39,106 bases of DNA from NCBI GenBank assembly GCA_910586755.1, contig CAJUJM010000062.1, forward strand, positions 1 through 39,106, read 5' to 3'. Of the stretch, positions 15,349 through 23,557 are shown in pieces. The notes below the pieces were generated by a model, which did not search any database, had not been told where the DNA came from, and was given only the letters and a program-made list of their open reading frames with translations. A program made the translations under genes and the position numbers. This DNA comes from an uncultured Lachnospiraceae bacterium (lineage in GTDB: Bacteria > Bacillota > Clostridia > Lachnospirales > Lachnospiraceae). Position 1 is the stretch's first letter, and every line of letters begins with the position of its first letter.

Positions 15349-16473
15349 TTATTTTGCTACTGCATTGCTGGTTAAGAAGTTCATTACCTTTGTCTGAAGA
15401 GCTGCCAGATCCACCATCTCCTGGCCATAATTCTCAACCAGAACATTAACATCTTCCACTCCGAATTCTTCAGCTAAAGCTGTGTAATCCTCTTCCGAAA
15501 CCGTTAAATTTTCTTTTTCGGCAATTGCGTCCATTACCAGCTCTACCTTAATGGAGTTGCCAACCTGCTCTTTATATGCCTCCTGGAATTCCTCAACACT
15601 GGACATCCCATTCATAGCGGCATAAAATTCCATATCCATGCCGTACATGGCGGCCTGATTGTTCAGCTGTTCCCACTGCTCGCTGTACTCTTTCTCGATC
15701 CGGGCGTCAATATCGCTGAATTCACAATTTGCTATCACTGCCTCTAATATGTCATTTTCCATCTGCATTCTGGCAATGCTCTCGTTATTCTCCTTCAGGC
15801 TGTCGCGGATGCCTTTCCGGTATGCTTCTACAGTAGAAGCGCCGGACTCCAGCTCCAGGCCCTTTACAAAATCATCATTTAATACGGCTTCCTGCTCTTC
15901 CTTTACGGCATTAACCGTAACATCAAAGGTCACCTCCTGGCCAGCCAGATCTTCACTGGGATAGTTCTCCGGAAAGGTTAAGTTTAAGGTCACAGAGTCT
16001 CCCTTTTTTGCCCCGATAAGGCCGTCCTCAAAGCCGTCAATAAAACTGCCGGAGCCCAGCAGCAAGTCACTGCCTTCTGCGGTTCCTCCGTCAAAGGGGA
16101 CGCCATCCTTCTTTCCTTCATAGTCAATGTTCACCATATCTCCGTCAGCTGCCGCCCGGTTCACCTCCACATAGGAAGCATTCATAGCTAAAACATTTTG
16201 GATAGTAGCTTCCACATCCTCGTCGGTAACCGTGGTGTCCATAGGGGTATACTCGATTCCTACATATTCTCCCAAAAGTACGCTTCCTTTCAGGACCTCT
16301 TCTTCTGGCAAGGCAGTAGTCTCCGTTGTATCAGAACCTGTGGTTTCCGTCTCCCCCACAGCTTCCGAAGTAGTTTCTGCCGTCGTTGCAGAAGTATTAT
16401 TGGTGTTAGAGCAGCCGGCAAGCACCATCATGGCAGCCGCGCCGCACAGGATCAAACTTTTAGATTTTCTCAT
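15349..16473 (-). CDS. Lipoprotein with FKBP-type peptidyl-prolyl isomerase and trigger-factor-like C-domain
   Basis: The 374-residue protein has a lipoprotein signal peptide with lipobox LAGC (cysteine 21), then a T/E-rich linker to about residue 60. Next comes a short helical segment, an FKBP domain (about 105-190, with GDMVNIDYEGKKDGVPFDGG and GSGSFIDGFEDGLIGAKKGD), and a trigger-factor-like helical C-domain to the end. It lacks the N-terminal ribosome-binding domain of cytoplasmic trigger factor, so it should be a surface-anchored foldase or chaperone for exported proteins, analogous in place to PrsA. The AGGAG ribosome binding site is rather distant (about 14 bases). It precedes xpt and sits behind a large dyad that contains its promoter. 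Confidence 0.9.
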   Translation of the reverse strand: MRKSKSLILCGAAAMMVLAGCSNTNNTSATTAETTSEAVGETETTGSDTTETTALPEEEVLKGSVLLGEYVGIEYTPMDTTVTDEDVEATIQNVLAMNASYVEVNRAAADGDMVNIDYEGKKDGVPFDGGTAEGSDLLLGSGSFIDGFEDGLIGAKKGDSVTLNLTFPENYPSEDLAGQEVTFDVTVNAVKEEQEAVLNDDFVKGLELESGASTVEAYRKGIRDSLKENNESIARMQMENDILEAVIANCEFSDIDARIEKEYSEQWEQLNNQAAMYGMDMEFYAAMNGMSSVEEFQEAYKEQVGNSIKVELVMDAIAEKENLTVSEEDYTALAEEFGVEDVNVLVENYGQEMVDLAALQTKVMNFLTSNAVAK

Positions 16474-16514
16474 AATTTTTAAATACTCTCCTCACTAACT
16501 TTATCCATTTTACC

Positions 16515-16580
16515 GGGAAGGTCTTCCCTTACCGGTTTCTGTAGTATATCACACAGTTACCCGAAAGGAAAGACCTTCCC
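16515..16580 (-). promoter_or_regulatory. 66-bp imperfect palindrome enclosing the lipoprotein promoter
   Basis: Two 28-base arms (16515-16542 and 16553-16580) match at 23 positions, including a perfect GGGAAGGTCTT/AAGACCTTCCC outer part. The ten-base centre holds an extended -10 (TGATATACT; core 16543-16548) for the lipoprotein gene. No good -35 is seen. The layout suggests either an operator or a mobile palindrome that supplies the promoter. Confidence 0.6.
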
Positions 16581-16600
16581 AAAAATTCACAGTGCTGCCT

Positions 16601-16644
16601 GTTACAATTCGCAGGCGCATCTTCTTGCCCGGCTGAGCCGTAAC
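16601..16644. repeat. Diverged palindromic repeat, GTTCAGACGG family
   Basis: GTTACAATTCGCAGG and CCGTAAC bound the unit, and the central CATCTTCTTGCCCGGCTG matches TGTCTTCTTGCCCGTCTG in the 18082 element. It touches the stop codon of the M18 aminopeptidase gene. Confidence 0.5.
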
Positions 16645-18038
16645 TATTTATTAAATGCCCGAAATGCTTTATATGTATTATATACATCCAGCTTGGATGT
16701 AAGCTCAAAAGGCGCATGCATAGAGAGAACCGGCACCCCTAAGTCTACGGCGTCAATATCCATGTGGGCTACCAGCTTGGCAATGGTTCCGCCGCCGCCT
16801 TCATCCACAGCGCCCAGTTCTCCTGCCTGCCAATAAACGCCTTCTTTTTCCATAATTCCAATAATTTCCGCCATGGTCTCTGCGCTGGCATCATTGGATC
16901 CGGATTTTCCTCTGGCTCCGGTGTATTTGGTCAGAACACAGCCCTTATTTAAATAGCTGGCATTTAAGGGCTCATGGACCTGGGGAAATGTAGGATCAAA
17001 AGCTGCGTTAACGTCTGAGGACAAGCACAGAGAATTTCGCAGCAGGGTACGGATATTCGCTCCCGCCTGCTCTGCCAGATCCTCCAGATAATGCAAAAGG
17101 AAATCGGAATTTAAACCTGTGGTTCCATCTGAGCCAATCTCTTCCTTATCGGCAAAAAACGTAACCGTAGTCCGTGTGGGAAGTTCCGTATCAATCTCTG
17201 CCATAAGCGCTGTATAAGCACAGACTCTGTCATCCTGGCCGTAAGCTCCCACCATGCTTCTGTCCAATCCTACATCGGTTGCCTTAACCGCCGGAACCAT
17301 CTCTATTTCCGCCCGGTAAAAATCAGACTCTGTAATTCCATATTTATCATTGAGAAGTTTAAGGGCCATAAGCTTTACCGGCTCCTTTACCGATTCGTCC
17401 TGGTAGGGTACGGATCCTACCACAATATTCAGCTCTTCCCCCCGAATACCGTCTCCCAGCTTTCTGTCATTCTGTTTTGATGCCAGATGGGGAAGCAGAT
17501 CCGTAATGCAGAATACCGGATCTTTTTCATTTTCGCCGATAACAATATTTACGGTGTCACCGTTTTTCTTCACCACCACACCATGCATGGTCAAAGGAAC
17601 CGTAGTCCATTGATATTTGCGGATCCCCCCGTAATAGTGGGTCTTAAAAAGAGCAATGTCGTCCTTCTCATACAGGGGATTGGGTTTTAAATCCAGTCTG
17701 GGAGCGTCGATATGAGCGCCATTTAAGCGGACGCCTGTCTCTAATCCCTGGGTTCCAAAGGTGGTGGCAATCAGAGACTTTTTGCGGTTGACATAATATA
17801 CTTTATCCCCCGGCTTATAAGAAGCATTAATATCATAGGGGGTATACCCTGCCTTTACCAGGCGGGATACAATGGCGGAAACACATTCCCTCTCAGTTTT
17901 TCCTTCATTTAAAAACTTTTTATAGCCCTCGCAGAATTTCTCCGCCTTGGCAATCTGCTTAGGGGCTTCCTTTCCGATATTTGGAGCTTTCCATACTAAT
18001 TTTTCCGCCAGTTCCTGGCCTTTTGTTTTTTTCGGCAT
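16644..18038 (-). CDS. M18 family aminopeptidase
   Basis: The 464-residue cytoplasmic zinc aminopeptidase resembles the yeast aminopeptidase I / bacterial ApeA group. Metal and catalytic segments are visible: AHIDAPRLDLKPNPLYE (H109, D111), FFADKEEIGSDGTTG (catalytic glutamate), ARGKSGSNDASAE and the C-terminal SMHAPFELTSKLD (metal histidine). The family removes N-terminal, often acidic or neutral, residues from peptides. It lies downstream of relQ and dtd on the same strand but is separated from dtd by a 150-bp palindromic element, so its expression may be partly independent. Confidence 0.93.
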   Translation of the reverse strand: MPKKTKGQELAEKLVWKAPNIGKEAPKQIAKAEKFCEGYKKFLNEGKTERECVSAIVSRLVKAGYTPYDINASYKPGDKVYYVNRKKSLIATTFGTQGLETGVRLNGAHIDAPRLDLKPNPLYEKDDIALFKTHYYGGIRKYQWTTVPLTMHGVVVKKNGDTVNIVIGENEKDPVFCITDLLPHLASKQNDRKLGDGIRGEELNIVVGSVPYQDESVKEPVKLMALKLLNDKYGITESDFYRAEIEMVPAVKATDVGLDRSMVGAYGQDDRVCAYTALMAEIDTELPTRTTVTFFADKEEIGSDGTTGLNSDFLLHYLEDLAEQAGANIRTLLRNSLCLSSDVNAAFDPTFPQVHEPLNASYLNKGCVLTKYTGARGKSGSNDASAETMAEIIGIMEKEGVYWQAGELGAVDEGGGGTIAKLVAHMDIDAVDLGVPVLSMHAPFELTSKLDVYNTYKAFRAFNK

Positions 18039-18081
18039 TGTTCTTTCCTCCGTTTACCATTTCGTAAATATTCAAAATATA

Positions 18082-18231
18082 GTAACCGTTCAGACGGGTG
18101 TCTTCTTGCCCGTCTGCGCCGGACAAGAAGCGTCGGATGTCCATCCAATGGGGAATTTGAGATAAAATTTTACTTGCAAGCGAGCTTAACGTAAAATTTT
18201 ATCTCAAATTCCCCGCCGTCTGAACTGTTAC
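18082..18231. repeat. 150-bp nested palindromic element, full-length copy of the GTTCAGACGG family
   Basis: The outer ends GTAACCGTTCAGACGG (18082-18097) and CCGTCTGAACTGTTAC (18216-18231) are inverted with one mismatch. Inside are a small hairpin CAGACGGG/CCCGTCTG, arms CTTCTTG/CAAGAAG, and a perfect 24-base inverted repeat (18150-18173 with 18191-18214) around a 17-base loop. It begins two bases after the dtd stop codon and fills most of the gap before the M18 gene. It carries no open frame and looks like a miniature mobile or mRNA 3'-end element. Confidence 0.8.
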
Positions 18232-18233
18232 CA

Positions 18234-18680
18234 CTATAGTTCTGTGCTGTCCAGCGCCAGAGTAAATGGCCCGTCATTAACCAGCTCAATCTGCATATCT
18301 GCTCCAAAAATGCCATGTTCCACCTGGCTTACATGCTCCCTGCAGCACTCCATAAAATATTCGTAAATGCGGTTTGCATGATCCGGCGCCCCTGCTTTTA
18401 TAAAGCTGGGCCGGTTTCCCTTTTTACAGTCTGCGTACAGAGTAAACTGGCTTACTACTAAAAGCCCTCCCCCAACATCTGCTAAAGATAAATTGGTCTT
18501 CCCGTTTTCATCTTCAAAAATCCGAAGCCTGCAGATTTTATCCGCCAGCTTTTTACCGGTTTCCTCCGAGTCCTGGTTCGATACCCCTAAAAGAATTAAA
18601 AATCCCTTTTCGATTTTACCGACTGTCTGTCCGTCCACCGCTACTGCGGCTCTGGATACTCTCTGTAATACTGCCTTCAT
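18234..18680 (-). CDS. dtd: D-aminoacyl-tRNA deacylase
   Basis: The 148-residue enzyme hydrolyses D-amino acids mischarged on tRNA (and glycine on tRNA-Ala), protecting translation. The two cross-subunit active-site motifs are visible: SQFTLYAD (about 77-84) and GNRPSF (about 88-93, the G-x-P-like loop). MKAVLQRVSRAAV is the standard N-terminus. Its ATG overlaps the relQ stop as ATGA, so the two are translationally coupled. Confidence 0.96.
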   Translation of the reverse strand: MKAVLQRVSRAAVAVDGQTVGKIEKGFLILLGVSNQDSEETGKKLADKICRLRIFEDENGKTNLSLADVGGGLLVVSQFTLYADCKKGNRPSFIKAGAPDHANRIYEYFMECCREHVSQVEHGIFGADMQIELVNDGPFTLALDSTEL

Positions 18681-19339
18681 TTTTCTGTCTCTTCTTCCTC
18701 CCTCTCAGCCTCCGCAATGGCCATAATTGCTTCGTTTAACGAAAACATCTTGGCATCTAAAATATCTACCATATCCGCGCAGGCTTTCAGCTCCTGAAGA
18801 AGCGTTATGGGAGGATTTCCCTCAAATTTATATGCTATTTTGTGCTCTAAACTGGCCCAAAAATCCATGGCCACTGTCCGAATCTGGATCTCCACCTTGG
18901 TCTCTACCGGCCCCTCTGTCAGGTAAACCGGAATGGTAACTACCATGTGGTAACTCTTATAGCCATTTGGCTTTGGTCTTTTAATATAATCCTTTACATA
19001 AAGAACCGTCACATCCGCCTGTTTTGCTATCATATCTGCTATCTGATAGATATCCAGCATAAAGGAGCAGATAATGCGGATGCCCGCGATATCGCTGAGC
19101 TTTTCCTGCATATTTTCTATGCTGACCTCATAGCCATCTGCCTTTAGTTTTCTGACGATACTGTCCGGTGTTTTAAGACGCGATTTAATATGCTCAATTG
19201 GGCTGTAATTAAACCTCTCTATAAACTCGTCATTCATGATCTCTATTTTTGCGTTGATTTGTCTCAAAGCGGCGTTGTAGAGAAACATAATCTCTTTCCA
19301 CCGGTCTGCCGGTCCTTTTTTTCCGCGGCTTTGTGTCAT
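18677..19339 (-). CDS. relQ: Small alarmone synthetase, RelQ/YjbM type
   Basis: The 220-residue protein is a stand-alone (p)ppGpp synthetase that transfers pyrophosphate from ATP to GDP or GTP. Motifs: KSRLKTPDSIVRKL (basic, about 52-65), DIAGIRI (83-89), GYKSYH (126-131) and VEIQIRT (149-155), followed by WASLEHKIAYK. All match the RelQ family, which lacks hydrolase and regulatory domains. I chose the ATG at 19339, preceded by GAGGTGGGGG; an in-frame GTG at 19354 overlaps that site. It lies between the S1-domain gene and dtd, linking alarmone production with translation genes. Confidence 0.93.
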   Translation of the reverse strand: MTQSRGKKGPADRWKEIMFLYNAALRQINAKIEIMNDEFIERFNYSPIEHIKSRLKTPDSIVRKLKADGYEVSIENMQEKLSDIAGIRIICSFMLDIYQIADMIAKQADVTVLYVKDYIKRPKPNGYKSYHMVVTIPVYLTEGPVETKVEIQIRTVAMDFWASLEHKIAYKFEGNPPITLLQELKACADMVDILDAKMFSLNEAIMAIAEAEREEEETEK

Positions 19340-19370
19340 TGTCCCCCACCTCACTTACTGTTGCATATTG

Positions 19371-20327
19371 TTAAAGCTTTAAGCCCTTTAACAGATCGCC
19401 CAGTCCAGTGGATACACTGCCGGTCTCTTTGTAGTCAAATACTTCTTCCGGCTCATCCTCCGGCTCAATTGCCTTCATGCTCAGGCTGATTTTTCCGTCA
19501 TTTAAACCAATAATCTTAACCTTCACCTCCTGGCCTTCTTTTAATACCACGCCGGGATGTTTGATTCTCTGGCTGCTAATCTGAGAAATATGGAGAAGTC
19601 CTGTAAGACCGTTTTCCAAAGTTACAAACGCGCCATAGTCTTTTAATGTCTCTACAACTCCCTCCACAATGGCTCCTACCTGACACTTTGCCACCTTTTT
19701 GCGTGTCTCGGCAGCCTGCTTTTCTCTTGCCACCTCTCTTCCCGAAAGGATAAGCCGCTTTTCTTCTTCATCAGCAGTAATTACCGTAACCTCTATGGTC
19801 TTTCCGTTCCATTCTTCTAAATTCTCCACATACTCGGCAGCCAGCTTGGATGCAGGAATAAAGCCCCGGATCCCCTCTAAAAATGCGACTGCTCCGCCTT
19901 TGACAATCTCTTTAATTTTAACAGAAACCACGGTGCGCTCTTCCATCATCTGTTTTAGTTTGTCCCAGGCCAGAACATCATTGGCCTCCTTCTTAGAAAG
20001 GAGAATGTTGCCCTCCCCGTCATCTGTCTTTACCACAGTGGCGCTGATTTCATCCCCTACATGGATGGACTCTTTTAAATTGAATTCCGGATCATCGCTT
20101 ACGTTTTCTCTGGTAATAATTCCTTCTGCGTAGTATTTTAAATCTACCACTATCCGATCATCATCTACGCCAATTACGGTTCCGGTTAAAATATCTCCCT
20201 CCCGTACTCTCTGCAGAGAAGCCTCCAGCTCGTCCGCATAATCCGCCATGGTTTCCGTAACCTGGGGCTCCTGAATATTCTCATCTGCCATTGTCTTTTC
20301 TGTCTTCATTTCTTCTCCCATTGTCAT
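19371..20327 (-). CDS. S1 RNA-binding domain protein (ribosomal protein S1 homologue)
   Basis: The 318-residue protein has an acidic N-terminal tail and then three S1 OB-fold repeats at about 38-110, 125-195 and 210-280. The last is the most canonical (GAIVEGVVETLKDYGAFVTL, then GLLHISQIS). Firmicutes S1 homologues of this size bind mRNA and ribosomes, but their need for translation initiation varies. I chose the ATG at 20327 with GAGAGGT upstream; the open frame to 20408 has no start signal. relQ follows after 31 bases. The C-terminus ends with an acidic stretch and LGDLLKGLKL. Confidence 0.92.
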   Translation of the reverse strand: MTMGEEMKTEKTMADENIQEPQVTETMADYADELEASLQRVREGDILTGTVIGVDDDRIVVDLKYYAEGIITRENVSDDPEFNLKESIHVGDEISATVVKTDDGEGNILLSKKEANDVLAWDKLKQMMEERTVVSVKIKEIVKGGAVAFLEGIRGFIPASKLAAEYVENLEEWNGKTIEVTVITADEEEKRLILSGREVAREKQAAETRKKVAKCQVGAIVEGVVETLKDYGAFVTLENGLTGLLHISQISSQRIKHPGVVLKEGQEVKVKIIGLNDGKISLSMKAIEPEDEPEEVFDYKETGSVSTGLGDLLKGLKL

Positions 20328-20444
20328 GTACCTCTCTTTTCCATCAATCTCATTATGTCGGGAAAAGTCCCCATTTCCCCATCTACTATTTAAGCACAAA
20401 AAAAACAAATTTGCTACAGTTTTAACAAAAATTTAAGAAAGCCC

Positions 20445-20473
20445 TTTTACCTTATGCCAGAATATGGTATAAC
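20445..20473 (+). promoter_or_regulatory. Promoter of the PHP phosphatase gene
   Basis: An extended -10 TGGTATAAC (core 20468-20473) lies 17 bases after TTTTAC. The rest of the 203-base divergent region (20328-20530) is AT-rich with A/T runs. It must also hold the S1 gene promoter on the minus strand, which I could not place confidently. Confidence 0.45.
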
Positions 20474-20530
20474 AGTTCCGACAGGCAGGAAAATCTGCCG
20501 TTTGACGCACCAGAAAGGATCCTGATTCTT

Positions 20531-21256
20531 ATGACAGATAAAATTGATCTTCACACCCACACCCTGGCCAGCGGCCACGCTTACAGCACCTTGGCAGAGA
20601 TGATTCAGGCCGCTGCAAATAACGGTTTAGAGTTATACGGCTGTTCAGACCACACTCCAACTATGCCCGGCACCATGGGCAGTCTTTATTTTCAAAATTT
20701 TAAAGTCATTCCCAGGAAGCTTTACGGCATTCAGATCATTATGGGCGCCGAGCTGAACATTCTGGATCCTGCCGGAAACGTGGATTTGCCCGAAAATGTC
20801 CTGGCCCGGCTGGATTACGGAATCGCCAGTATCCACCCGCCCTGCTACAGCGGCAAAACCATACAGGAAAACACTTCCGCTTATCTGAAAGTTCTGGAAA
20901 ACCCATTTATCCAGATTATCGGCCACCCGGACGACAGCCGTTTCCCTACAGATTACGAAACCCTGGCAGCTGCAGCGGCCCAGCATCACAAACTTTTAGA
21001 AGTCAATAATTCGTCCCTCAATCCCAAGGGGTTCCGCCAAAATACCCGTGAGAACTACAAGACGCTTTTGGAATATTGCCGGAAATACCACACCCACATT
21101 ATTTTGGACAGCGATGCACACATTTGTTTTGACGTGGGGAATCACACCTATATTCACCAGCTCCTTGAAGAAATAGATTTTCCGGAAGAGCTGATAGTGA
21201 ACACTTCCCTTAAAAAGCTGGCCGGATTTCTTCCGGAAGGTATTTTTGAACCTTGA
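20531..21256 (+). CDS. PHP domain phosphatase, YcdX type
   Basis: The 241-residue protein has the four PHP motifs that bind a trinuclear metal centre: DLHTHT (6-11), CSDHTP, GAELNILD with ASIHPP, and HPDD together with the late DSDAH. Length and order match the YcdX-like group of hydrolases, which dephosphorylate small molecules; histidinol phosphatase is the nearest alternative, but no histidine genes are nearby. It is one of few plus-strand genes, has its own promoter, and ends in a bidirectional hairpin shared with asnA. Confidence 0.88.
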   Translation: MTDKIDLHTHTLASGHAYSTLAEMIQAAANNGLELYGCSDHTPTMPGTMGSLYFQNFKVIPRKLYGIQIIMGAELNILDPAGNVDLPENVLARLDYGIASIHPPCYSGKTIQENTSAYLKVLENPFIQIIGHPDDSRFPTDYETLAAAAAQHHKLLEVNNSSLNPKGFRQNTRENYKTLLEYCRKYHTHIILDSDAHICFDVGNHTYIHQLLEEIDFPEELIVNTSLKKLAGFLPEGIFEP

Positions 21257-21261
21257 TAATA

Positions 21262-21290
21262 CAGGAAAGCCGCCAATGGCGGCTTTCCTG
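21262..21290. terminator. Bidirectional terminator hairpin between the PHP gene and asnA
   Basis: A perfect 13-bp stem (21262-21274 with 21278-21290) closes on a three-base loop between the convergent genes. T-runs are weak on both sides, but position and stability support termination. Confidence 0.65.
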
Positions 21291-21303
21291 ATGCAGGGAT
21301 TCC

Positions 21304-22311
21304 CTACAGCAATATAATATTGTGTTCCTCACAGGCCTTTCGCATATCCTCCGGCCACAGACTTGCCTGAACTTCGCCTACATGGGCGCGGTTCAAAAGC
21401 AGCATACACAGCCTGGACTGGCCAATTCCTCCGCCAATGGTACAGGGAAGCTCTCCGTTCAGCAGCATCTTATGGTAGGGCAGACTCCTTCTGTCATCAC
21501 AACCAGCCTTTGTAAGCTGCTGATCCAGGGACTTTTCGTCTACCCGGATACCCATACTGGAAATCTCCAGGGCACATCCCAGGGTATCGAACCAGAATAA
21601 AATATCGCCGTTTAACTGCCAGTCATCATAGTCCGGCGCACGGCCGTCGTGAGGCTCTCCGCTTGCCAGTTTGTCTCCGATTTTCATCAGGAATACACAG
21701 CCGTGTTCCCGGGTAATCAAATTTTCTCTTTCCTTAGGGGTCTTATCCGGATACCGTTCCTCCAGCTCCTGGGTGGTGATAAAGGTAATGTCCTCCGGAA
21801 GGCGTTTTACTGCCTGAGGATATTTATACCAAACCTCATGTTCCATATGTTTAATCACTTTAAAGATAGTTCTTACCGTATCCTTTAAGGTATCCAGATT
21901 TCTCTCCTCTCTGGTAATCACCTTTTCCCAATCCCACTGGTCTACATAGCAGGAGTGGAGATTATCCAAAGTCTCATCCCGCCGGATCGCGTTCATATTG
22001 GTATATAAACCTTCTCCAGGCTGGAATCCATAGCGTTTTAATGCCATCCGTTTCCATTTTGCCAGGGATTGGACCACTTCCACAACCTCATCTGCCTCTC
22101 CCAGCAGATCAAACTGAACCGGTCTCTCCACCCCGTTTAAGTTATCATTTAAGCCGGAACTTTTCTTTACAAAAAGGGGCGCGGAAATTCTCTCCAGATT
22201 CATTTCCTTGCCAAACTCCTTTTGAAACGTATCCCGAATGTACTTGATTGCCTCCTGGGTCTGACGGACGGTCAGACGTGGATCATATCCTTCTGGTAAA
22301 ATCAGCGCCAT
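21304..22311 (-). CDS. asnA: Aspartate-ammonia ligase (asparagine synthetase A)
   Basis: The 335-residue enzyme makes asparagine from aspartate, ammonia and ATP. It belongs to the class II aminoacyl-tRNA synthetase-like fold. Characteristic segments include the N-terminal QTQEAIKYIRDTFQKEF, RISAPLFVKKSSGLNDNLNG, the ATP/aspartate site MNAIRRDE with YVDQWDWEKVI, and the C-terminal GGGIGQSRLCMLLL motif 3. Length matches E. coli AsnA (330). The ribosome binding site is AAGGAGG. No regulator is adjacent. Confidence 0.97.
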   Translation of the reverse strand: MALILPEGYDPRLTVRQTQEAIKYIRDTFQKEFGKEMNLERISAPLFVKKSSGLNDNLNGVERPVQFDLLGEADEVVEVVQSLAKWKRMALKRYGFQPGEGLYTNMNAIRRDETLDNLHSCYVDQWDWEKVITREERNLDTLKDTVRTIFKVIKHMEHEVWYKYPQAVKRLPEDITFITTQELEERYPDKTPKERENLITREHGCVFLMKIGDKLASGEPHDGRAPDYDDWQLNGDILFWFDTLGCALEISSMGIRVDEKSLDQQLTKAGCDDRRSLPYHKMLLNGELPCTIGGGIGQSRLCMLLLNRAHVGEVQASLWPEDMRKACEEHNIILL

Positions 22312-22340
22312 ACTCTTATCCTCCTTGCAGTTGCTTTGCT

Positions 22341-22369
22341 ATATGCTACCACTGAATGAGGATTTCTGC
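22341..22369 (-). promoter_or_regulatory. Possible promoter of asnA
   Basis: TTGCAG (22364-22369) and TAGCAT (22341-22346) are 17 bases apart on the minus strand. The -10 is a moderate match. Confidence 0.4.
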
Positions 22370-22378
22370 AAGAAAAAA

Positions 22379-23458
22379 TTATTTTTTTCTTCCGGGCGCT
22401 GTCTCCAGAATCTCTAAAAGAGCTTTGCTTATCATAAGAGCCGCCGGGCCCAGGACTACGCCCCATACTCCGAAAAGTTCAAGCCCTGCATAGAGGGCAA
22501 CCAGGGTTTCCAGGGCAGAAAGGCCCATTCCCTTTGCCATCATCCTGGTTTCCAGAACCTGGCGCAAAATATAGCAAAGTACATACAGCCCTATTAAAAC
22601 AGCCGCCTTCCCTCCCCGCCCGGCAACGAGTTCCACCAGTGCCCACGGCGCCAGTACCGTTCCGGTGCCGAAAAGAGGCAGGGCATCCAGCAGGCCGATG
22701 CCGATTCCCAGCAAAATATAATACGGGTTTTTTATTGCCCACAAGCCAGCCATGCAAACTGCCATAGTAAGCAGAAGCACTACCCCCTGGACTCTCAAAT
22801 AGGTTCTGACAAAAACGCCGAATTTTTCATGTATTACTGCAAACTCTTCCCGAAACAGGGATCTCTTTTCAAATCTGCGGATAGCTTCCAGCTTTCCTAG
22901 GGTCAATACTGTGGCCAGAAACATCACCAAAAGGATTACCATTCCTCCCACAATCCACTGAAATACAGAAACCGAGTTGACCATCAAATACGGCATGGCA
23001 GCTGCTTTTATGGTTACCCCCAATTCCCTTAGCATATCCTGCATCAGGCAGACCACATAGCCGGATTTTAGATGAAAAATCTCCTCAGCGGACCGGCAGT
23101 GACCTGTAAGCCATGTATCAAACTGTTTGATAAGCTGAGGAAGCGCATCGGTTAACAGTTTTGCCTGTTCTATCAGCCTGCAGCCCCCAAGATAAATCCC
23201 GGCCCCCAGTGCAAACAGCGCTGCCGTCAGTTCCGCCCCTCCAATAATCTCAATGGGAATCTTCCATCTTCTCTCTCCAATTTTTACAGACAGCTTCTTC
23301 TGGATCCACCTGGCAGACGGTTCCAGAAGGACAGCCGTTCCATAGGCGGCAAAAAAGGGAATTACGAGAGGCAGCAGGTATTTGCACCCTGCATACACTG
23401 CCCCCGTAATCCCTGCTATAATAAGAATCTTCTTCAGTTTCTCCTTCGGCTTTTCCAT
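22379..23458 (-). CDS. ytvI: AI-2E/YtvI-family membrane protein, sporulation type
   Basis: The 359-residue polytopic protein has about eight membrane segments and the AI-2E (UPF0118) permease fold: an N-terminal pair of helices (LLPLVIPFFAAYGTAVLLEP), a central amphipathic region and a C-terminal group with LLGIGIGLLDALPLFGTGTVLAPWAL, the most conserved stretch. The overall shape and the AALMISK ending fit the sporulation protein YtvI. I chose the ATG at 23458 with AGGTGA upstream. A strong sporulation-type promoter lies 40 bases before it. The transported substrate is unknown; a generic AI-2E exporter is the alternative. Confidence 0.85.
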   Translation of the reverse strand: MEKPKEKLKKILIIAGITGAVYAGCKYLLPLVIPFFAAYGTAVLLEPSARWIQKKLSVKIGERRWKIPIEIIGGAELTAALFALGAGIYLGGCRLIEQAKLLTDALPQLIKQFDTWLTGHCRSAEEIFHLKSGYVVCLMQDMLRELGVTIKAAAMPYLMVNSVSVFQWIVGGMVILLVMFLATVLTLGKLEAIRRFEKRSLFREEFAVIHEKFGVFVRTYLRVQGVVLLLTMAVCMAGLWAIKNPYYILLGIGIGLLDALPLFGTGTVLAPWALVELVAGRGGKAAVLIGLYVLCYILRQVLETRMMAKGMGLSALETLVALYAGLELFGVWGVVLGPAALMISKALLEILETAPGRKK

Positions 23459-23500
23459 GGTCTCACCTATTTCTGATTCGTACTTCCTTTGTACAAATTC

Positions 23501-23530
23501 TAGTATGAGCAAAACGTGCCGGATTATTCT
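23501..23530 (-). promoter_or_regulatory. Sporulation sigma factor promoter (sigma-G/E type) of ytvI
   Basis: On the minus strand AGAATA (23525-23530) and CATACTA (23501-23507) are exactly 17 bases apart. This differs from the sigma-G/sigma-F-type consensus TGAATA-N17-CATACTA at one position and is also compatible with sigma-E (ATA, CATA). Confidence 0.6.
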
Positions 23531-23557
23531 TCTAAAAGATTTTTTCTATCATTTGTA

